From Syntrophaceae bacterium (GTDB taxonomy: Bacteria > Desulfobacterota > Syntrophia > Syntrophales > UBA2185): a stretch of 9,980 bases of DNA. The position numbers and the translations under genes are program-made. Below, in pieces: positions 5,811 through 9,980 of this stretch (the stretch's first letter is position 1; each line of letters begins with the position of its first letter). A model generated the notes under the pieces. That model was not told the DNA's origin. It was given only the letters and a program-made list of their open reading frames with translations, and ran no database searches. The stretch lies in NCBI GenBank assembly GCA_017885225.1, contig JAFNGM010000105.1, positions 13,889 through 23,868 on the forward strand, in the 5' to 3' direction.

Positions 5811-7373
5811 ATATATGAAACATTAATTATATTAGTTATTTTTGGAGCCATGGCGATCGGTGCCTTGTCGGGATATGCTTTGAGGCAAAAAGTTTCCAAG
5901 AAAAAACTGGAATCATCGGAAAACCTCTCAGCGAGAATTATCGATGAGGCGAAGAAAGAAGCAGAAACCATAAAAAAGGAGGCCATACTTCAGGCCAAGG
6001 AAAATCTTCTCAAAACGAAAACGGAATTCGAGAAAGATACAAAAGAAAGGAAACAGGAACTCGACAATCTCGAAAGGAGATTGCGATCCAAAGAAGAAAA
6101 TATAGATAAAAGGATTGACCAGCTCTCTCAGAAAGAGCTGGGTATTGATACCCGGGAAAAGTCCCTCATACAAAAAGAATCGCAGATAGGCGAGAAACAC
6201 GAGAGACTAAACAGAATGCTTGAAGAGCAGAAAGAAAAGTTGGAAAAGATTGCCGGGATATCCTCAGAGGAAGCGAAAAATTATCTCATTCAGTCGATGG
6301 AAGCGGCCGCGAAACGGGAGGCTGCGATGATGGTGAGGAAAATAGAGGAAGAAACAAAAAAAACTGCCGATAAAAGTGCCCGGGAAATCATCACCTACGC
6401 TGTTCAAAGGTATGCGAGTGAGTGTGTTACGGAAAACACGGTATCGGTGGTCAATCTCCCCAGCGATGAGATGAAAGGGAGAATAATCGGAAGAGAAGGG
6501 CGAAATATTAGAGCCATAGAAGCGGCTACGGGGATAGACTTGATCGTTGATGACACTCCTGAAGCGGTTGTACTCTCGAGTTTTGACCCCATCAGGCGTG
6601 AAGTCGCGAGGGTATCTCTTGAGCGATTGATCACGGACGGGAGAATACACCCCGGGAGAATTGAAGATATTGTGAAGAAGGTAAAAACAGAAGTTGACAC
6701 GATAATCCGTGAAACGGGAGAACGGACATCTTTTGATGTGGGAGTTCATGATCTTCATGCTGAAATCGTGTATCTTCTGGGAAGCCTCAAATTCAGGACG
6801 AGCTTTTCCCAAAATGTCCTCCAGCACTCGGTGGAGGTTGCTCACCTTACGGGAATAATGGCTGCTGAATTAAAAATGAATGTGAAGGAAGCGAAAAGAG
6901 CGGGGTTGCTTCATGACATAGGAAAGGCAGTGGATCATAAGGTTGAAGGCACCCATGCGGCAATCGGAGCCGATTATGCGAAGCGATTCGGTGAAACCTC
7001 GCGGATTATTCAGGCTATTGCTACCCACCATGATGATGGCCGCACCAATACGCTTCTGGGTGTACTTATTCAAGCGGCTGATACCCTGTCAGCAGCAAGG
7101 CCTGGCGCTCGGAGGGAAATGCTTGAAACCTATGTCAGGCGCCTGGAGGAACTTGAAAATATCGCGAATTCTTTCAGCGGGGTCGATAAATGTTATGCCA
7201 TTCAGGCAGGACGAGAGATCAGAATATTGGTAGAAAACGAAAAGATATCCGATGATGATGTCGTCATGCTCTGCAAGGACATTATCAAAAAGATTGAAAC
7301 GGATTTAACATATCCCGGCCAGATAAAAGTAACCGTTATCAGGGAAACGCGAGTTTCTGATTATGCGCGATAG
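5808..7373 (+). CDS. rny: Ribonuclease Y
   Basis: RNase Y is a membrane-anchored endoribonuclease that starts mRNA decay. The product is 521 aa, the usual size. It has an N-terminal transmembrane helix (about 4-23), then a long charged coiled coil (about 28-190, Lys/Glu-rich), a KH RNA-binding domain (about 210-275, with [12 protein letters not shown] from about 224), and an HD catalytic domain with His340 (QHSVEVAHL) and the HDIGK motif at His369-Asp370 plus ATHHDDG further on. All catalytic metal ligands that can be recognised are present. The start is TTG 5808 with a very strong AAGGAGGTG site; this begins the protein at the membrane helix. ymdB follows after 12 nt, the same pairing as rny(ymdA)-ymdB in Bacillus subtilis. 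RNase Y is best known from Firmicutes but is also common in deltaproteobacteria. Confidence 0.96.
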   Translation: MIYETLIILVIFGAMAIGALSGYALRQKVSKKKLESSENLSARIIDEAKKEAETIKKEAILQAKENLLKTKTEFEKDTKERKQELDNLERRLRSKEENIDKRIDQLSQKELGIDTREKSLIQKESQIGEKHERLNRMLEEQKEKLEKIAGISSEEAKNYLIQSMEAAAKREAAMMVRKIEEETKKTADKSAREIITYAVQRYASECVTENTVSVVNLPSDEMKGRIIGREGRNIRAIEAATGIDLIVDDTPEAVVLSSFDPIRREVARVSLERLITDGRIHPGRIEDIVKKVKTEVDTIIRETGERTSFDVGVHDLHAEIVYLLGSLKFRTSFSQNVLQHSVEVAHLTGIMAAELKMNVKEAKRAGLLHDIGKAVDHKVEGTHAAIGADYAKRFGETSRIIQAIATHHDDGRTNTLLGVLIQAADTLSAARPGARREMLETYVRRLEELENIANSFSGVDKCYAIQAGREIRILVENEKISDDDVVMLCKDIIKKIETDLTYPGQIKVTVIRETRVSDYAR

Positions 7374-7385
7374 AAGACAAAGACC

Positions 7386-8171
7386 ATGAAGATATTGTTT
7401 ATCGGCGATATAGTTGGCAAGCCGGGCAGACGAGCCATTAGAGAACTGCTTCCAGAAATCATATGCGAACACCGAATTGATTTTGTCATTGCGAATTGTG
7501 AGAATGCGGCTGCCGGCTTTGGTGTAACAAGAGAAATAGTAGAAGAGCTTTATGCTAACCATGTCAATGTATTGACTTCGGGAAATCACATATGGGATAA
7601 GAAGGAAATCAGAGAATTCGCTGAAGACTATAAAACACTTCTTCGGCCTGCGAATTATCCCGATGGCTCACCCGGGTGGGGTAGTGTGGTGATGCCCAAT
7701 TCATCAGGGGTATTTGTCGGTGTGATTAATTTGGCGGGAAGGGTCTTCATGAAGCCCATTGATTGTCCGTTCAGAACTGCGGAAAGGGAAATAGAAAAAA
7801 TAAAGAACACTGCAAGGATTATTATCGTTGATATCCATGCAGAGGCAACATCAGAAAAGGAAGCTATGGGGTGGTTCCTTGATGGCCGTGTGAGCGCTGT
7901 TTTGGGAACACATACTCATGTGCAGACTGCTGATGAGGATATTTTACCCGGCGGGACGGCGTATATCACGGATGTGGGGATGACAGGGCCTTTTAATTCG
8001 ATCATTGGAATAAAAAAGGATGCTATTCTTGAGCGGTTCTTAACTCAGCTGCCGAATAAGTTTGATGTAGCAAAAGATGATGTCCGTCTTCAGGGAGTCA
8101 TTCTTGATGTTGACAGCAAGAGTGGCAAAGCTGTGAAGATTGAGAGATTGACGGAGCGTTTAAGATACTGA
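7386..8171 (+). CDS. ymdB: TIGR00282 family metallophosphoesterase (YmdB-type)
   Basis: YmdB is a calcineurin-like dinuclear metal phosphodiesterase; the B. subtilis protein hydrolyses 2',3'-cyclic nucleotides and affects biofilm and motility decisions. The product is 261 aa, normal for TIGR00282. Motifs in order are FIGDIVGKPGR (5-15, metal Asp8), NCENAAAGFG, TSGNHIWDKKE (metal Asn-His), VDIHAEATSEKEAMG, and GTHTHVQTADE near the C-terminal third, then DVGMTGP. ATG 7386 is 12 nt after rny, with only a weak purine-rich stretch before it, so translational reinitiation from rny is likely. Linked to RNA turnover by position: RNA breakdown can yield 2',3'-cyclic nucleotides. Note that the name ymdB is also used in E. 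coli for an unrelated macrodomain protein. Confidence 0.93.
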   Translation: MKILFIGDIVGKPGRRAIRELLPEIICEHRIDFVIANCENAAAGFGVTREIVEELYANHVNVLTSGNHIWDKKEIREFAEDYKTLLRPANYPDGSPGWGSVVMPNSSGVFVGVINLAGRVFMKPIDCPFRTAEREIEKIKNTARIIIVDIHAEATSEKEAMGWFLDGRVSAVLGTHTHVQTADEDILPGGTAYITDVGMTGPFNSIIGIKKDAILERFLTQLPNKFDVAKDDVRLQGVILDVDSKSGKAVKIERLTERLRY

Positions 8172-8272
8172 GACAGAACAGGGACTGATGACCGATTGGC
8201 CGTATTCGATATGATGATACAGTATATACAATGGAACCTTCAACGATACGGCGCTGTGCAGGTGAGTGGAAA

Positions 8273-9556
8273 TTGAAAAGCGTATATGATGTTTTTGCCA
8301 AAAGAGGCTTTATAGAACAGGTTACGGACGAGCCGGCACTGCGAGCGCTTCTTCAGAATGAACGTATTACGTGCTATATTGGCTTTGATCCGACTGCTAA
8401 AAGTCTTCATGTCGGGAGCCTTGTTCCGATAATGGCACTGATGCATATGCAGAAATACGGACACAGGCCCATAGTCTTAATCGGTGGGGGAACAGGGCTT
8501 ATAGGTGATCCGAGCGGTAAGTCTGAAATGCGTCAGATTCTGACACGTCAAGAAATTGATACCAATGTCTCGTACCTGCAAACGCAATTGGCGAAGTACA
8601 TAGATTTTACAGAGGCGCAGGCCTTATTATTGAATAACGCAGAGTGGTTGACTGAACTAAACTATATAGAATTTCTGAGAGATATAGGACGGCATTTTAG
8701 CGTAAATAAGATGCTGGCGGCAGAGAGCTACAGGATGCGTCTGGAAACAGGCCTTAACTTTATCGAGTTTAATTACATGCTCCTCCAGGCATATGACTAT
8801 CTCTATTTGTTCAGAAATTATGCGTGCGTTTTCCAGATGGGCGGAAACGATCAGTGGGGAAATATGCTGGCCGGCAGTGACCTTATTCGGAGAGTGGAAG
8901 GAAAAAATGTTTTCAGTATGACATTTCCTCTGATTACCACATCGCACGGCCATAAAATGGGAAAAACAGAAAAAGGAACTGTGTGGCTGGAAGCGGAACT
9001 GACGTCTCCTTATGAGTATTATCAGTACTGGATCAATACGGAAGATTCCGATGTAGAGCGCTTTCTGGCCCTCTTCACCTTTTTGCCCATGGAAGAGATA
9101 AAAGAAGTCCGCACATTGGCCGATTCAAGGTTGAATATGGCAAAGGCTGTTCTGGCCTTTGAGGCTACGCACGTAACCCATGGCCGCGAGGCGGCAATTG
9201 CTGCATGGAGAGCATCCGCCACAGCCTTCCATACGAGGCCTGTAGAAAGAGATATTCTCCCGACCAGCACCATTCCAAGAGAAGATGCTATGAGGGACAT
9301 GTCGGCAGTTCCATCGACCAAAAAGACACGGTCCGAACTTGAGAAAGGCATCCCCGCATTCGAGCTTGCCTATGTTGCGGGACTGGCGGGGTCGAGGGGC
9401 GAAGCGAGACGCTTGATTGCCCAAGGTGGAATGTATGTCAATGACCGTCCCATAGAGAGATTCGATGAGAATATTGATATACACAGTCTTAACGAGCATG
9501 GAGAAATACACCTGCGAAAAGGCAAGAAAAAACATGTGGTTCTCACTGTGGAATGA
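8273..9556 (+). CDS. tyrS: Tyrosyl-tRNA synthetase
   Basis: This class I aminoacyl-tRNA synthetase charges tRNA-Tyr with tyrosine using ATP. From TTG 8273 it is 427 aa, in line with the family. The Rossmann catalytic domain has IGFDPTAKSLHVGS with the HIGH-type motif reading HVGS (46-49), GGGTGLIGDPSGKSEMR, the tyrosine-pocket region FNYMLLQAYDY, GGNDQWGN, and the KMSKS-type loop KMGKT (228-232). A C-terminal S4 RNA-binding domain follows (about 360-427, with SRGEARRLIAQGGMYVNDR). An in-frame ATG at 8231 would add 14 residues with no homology look and no ribosome site; TTG 8273 has AGGTGAG (8260-8266) 6 nt upstream and begins KSVYDVFAKRGFIEQ as family members do. The 101-nt gap after ymdB shows no clear promoter or T-box. 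Confidence 0.95.
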   Translation: MKSVYDVFAKRGFIEQVTDEPALRALLQNERITCYIGFDPTAKSLHVGSLVPIMALMHMQKYGHRPIVLIGGGTGLIGDPSGKSEMRQILTRQEIDTNVSYLQTQLAKYIDFTEAQALLLNNAEWLTELNYIEFLRDIGRHFSVNKMLAAESYRMRLETGLNFIEFNYMLLQAYDYLYLFRNYACVFQMGGNDQWGNMLAGSDLIRRVEGKNVFSMTFPLITTSHGHKMGKTEKGTVWLEAELTSPYEYYQYWINTEDSDVERFLALFTFLPMEEIKEVRTLADSRLNMAKAVLAFEATHVTHGREAAIAAWRASATAFHTRPVERDILPTSTIPREDAMRDMSAVPSTKKTRSELEKGIPAFELAYVAGLAGSRGEARRLIAQGGMYVNDRPIERFDENIDIHSLNEHGEIHLRKGKKKHVVLTVE

Positions 9557-9558
9557 TT

Positions 9559-9579
9559 ATTTTTCAATAATTGAAAAAT
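9559..9579. repeat. AT-rich palindrome between tyrS and the first rRNA promoter
   Basis: ATTTTTCAAT (9559-9568) and ATTGAAAAAT (9570-9579) are exact 10-bp inverted arms around a single A. It lies 2 nt after the tyrS stop and directly upstream of the -35 at 9585. No U-tract follows, so it is a poor intrinsic terminator; it occupies the place of an UP element. Confidence 0.65.
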
Positions 9580-9584
9580 TTATC

Positions 9585-9613
9585 TTGACTAAAATAAAAA
9601 GAATAGGTAGATA
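9585..9613 (+). promoter_or_regulatory. Candidate rRNA promoter P1
   Basis: TTGACT (9585-9590, 5/6) is followed after 17 bp by TAGATA (9608-9613, 3/6). The stretch upstream of the -35 is A/T-rich, like an UP element. The -10 is weak, so this is a tentative call. Confidence 0.4.
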
Positions 9614-9631
9614 TGCCGACTTTTGTGATTC

Positions 9632-9658
9632 TTGACATATTATCACTAATAATATGAT
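9632..9658 (+). promoter_or_regulatory. Candidate rRNA promoter P2, overlapped by an inverted repeat
   Basis: The -35 TTGACA (9632-9637) is perfect. TATGAT (9653-9658) is 5/6, with a short 15-bp spacer. CATATTAT (9636-9643) and ATAATATG (9649-9656) are exact 8-bp inverted arms around CACTA, spanning the whole spacer and most of the -10. Confidence 0.5.
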
Positions 9659-9667
9659 TGTAAAAAA

Positions 9668-9682
9668 GATCTTTAAAAATTG
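9668..9682 (+). promoter_or_regulatory. Box A-like antitermination string, upstream copy
   Basis: GATCTTTAAAAATTG resembles rrn box A (E. coli TGCTCTTTAACA). It lies just downstream of P2 and would be at the 5' end of a P1/P2 transcript. Confidence 0.4.
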
Positions 9683-9723
9683 TTATTGCGGTGAACTGAA
9701 AACCCGATTGTAGCTGGGTTGAC

Positions 9724-9732
9724 TGATATAAT
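9724..9732 (+). promoter_or_regulatory. Candidate rRNA promoter P3 (extended -10)
   Basis: TGATATAAT is an exact extended -10 (TGnTATAAT), with TATAAT at 9727-9732. The -35 position (9704-9709, CCGATT) is poor, as is usual when an extended -10 is present. Confidence 0.5.
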
Positions 9733-9827
9733 CTCAAAAGCCATTGGTAAGTCTTTTAGAAAACCTCAGTTCTGTATATTTCGCAACAACGCATCAAGTA
9801 ATTGTTAAAATTAGATAAGAAAAAGTA

Positions 9828-9856
9828 TTGACAGAGCGAGAAAAATGAGTTACTTT
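9828..9856 (+). promoter_or_regulatory. Main candidate rRNA promoter P4
   Basis: A perfect -35 TTGACA (9828-9833), 17-bp spacer and TACTTT (9851-9856, 3/6) would start near 9863 in a GC-rich CTCGCTC stretch, typical of rRNA discriminators. GAGCGAG (9834-9840) and CTCGCTC (9862-9868) are exact inverted 7-mers flanking the -10. Confidence 0.65.
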
Positions 9857-9876
9857 AAAAGCTCGCTCCTAAAAAT

Positions 9877-9897
9877 CGTTCTTTGGAAATTGAATAG
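9877..9897 (+). promoter_or_regulatory. rRNA leader box A
   Basis: CGTTCTTTGGAAATTGAATAG resembles the TTCTTTGA-AATTGAATAG strings found before 16S in many deltaproteobacteria and the rrn box A bound by NusB/S10. It lies about 65-85 nt upstream of the 16S start. Confidence 0.65.
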
Positions 9898-9963
9898 TGG
9901 GATAATAGATTTGTGGGTCCTTTTTTTACAAGAAAAGATGGAGAGAAATCTCTATAAGGATTA

Positions 9964-9980
9964 AAACTGGAGAGTTTGAT
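9964..9980 (+). rRNA. rrs: 16S ribosomal RNA, 5' end (partial)
   Basis: AAACTGGAGAGTTTGAT at 9964-9980 matches the 5' terminus of 16S rRNA (E. coli AAATTGAAGAGTTTGAT); the last bases are the beginning of the 27F universal primer site. The gene continues beyond the window. A small hairpin (AGAGA 9942-9946 with TCTCT 9949-9953) lies just upstream in the leader. The 5' end is placed by alignment to E. coli from memory. Confidence 0.9.

Noticed and set aside
6264..6845. Antisense open frame of 193 codons opposite rny
   Set aside because: It is a shadow of the coiled-coil and KH coding region, with no ribosome site or domain.
8231..8272. ATG start 14 codons upstream for tyrS
   Set aside because: There is no Shine-Dalgarno before it and the extension (MEPSTIRRCAGEWK) is unlike TyrRS N-termini; TTG 8273 has a good site.
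9559..9579. tyrS intrinsic terminator
   Set aside because: The palindrome is A/T only with a 1-nt centre and no following U-run, so it is unlikely to terminate well.
1..9980. A new multi-gene system (defence, secretion, biosynthesis, mobile element)
   Set aside because: Every long gene belongs to a known housekeeping family. There are no transposase, phage, toxin or nuclease modules apart from RNase Y, and no unexplained gene-sized gap.

Overview
The window reads as ordinary chromosomal sequence from a Gram-negative, deltaproteobacterial (Desulfobacterota) organism, perhaps Syntrophus/Smithella-like. The main clues are a short ZapB-like coiled-coil gene, then zapA, then a 6S RNA; an rny-ymdB pair; and a 16S rRNA leader carrying a 'TTCTTTGGAAATTGAATAG'-type box A string. 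The lineage is inferred from these features, since no search was possible. All genes lie on the + strand.

Layout. 1-90: a dispersed palindromic repeat (copy A) that runs open into the first gene and creates a false upstream ATG. 116-2670: two overlapping genes for CNNM/CorC-type (DUF21-CBS-CorC_HlyC) membrane proteins, probably Mg2+/divalent cation transporters. 2799-4531: a stand-alone GlmU-type uridylyltransferase (no acetyltransferase domain) overlapping dusB by ATGA. 4552-5460: a sigma70-like promoter, zapB-like gene, zapA and 6S RNA. 5461-5807: no gene; it holds an inverted second copy of the repeat (copy B) and the rny leader. 5808-8171: rny (RNase Y) and ymdB (TIGR00282 phosphoesterase). 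8273-9556: tyrS. 9557-9963: a long promoter/leader region with four candidate promoters and two box A-like strings, ending at the first bases of a 16S rRNA gene (about 9964 to the window end).

Together the genes cover cation homeostasis, cell-wall precursor synthesis, tRNA modification, Z-ring assembly, global transcription control (6S RNA), RNA turnover and tRNA charging, just upstream of an rRNA operon. I see no defence system, prophage, transposase, CRISPR array or obvious new biosynthetic system. The points most worth a second look are the paired repeat copies with a compensatory base-pair change, the domain-truncated GlmU, a second CNNM paralogue that has lost the GExxPK motif, and the promoter architecture before 16S. 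Start codons are unusual: four of the nine proteins are best started at TTG and one at GTG.
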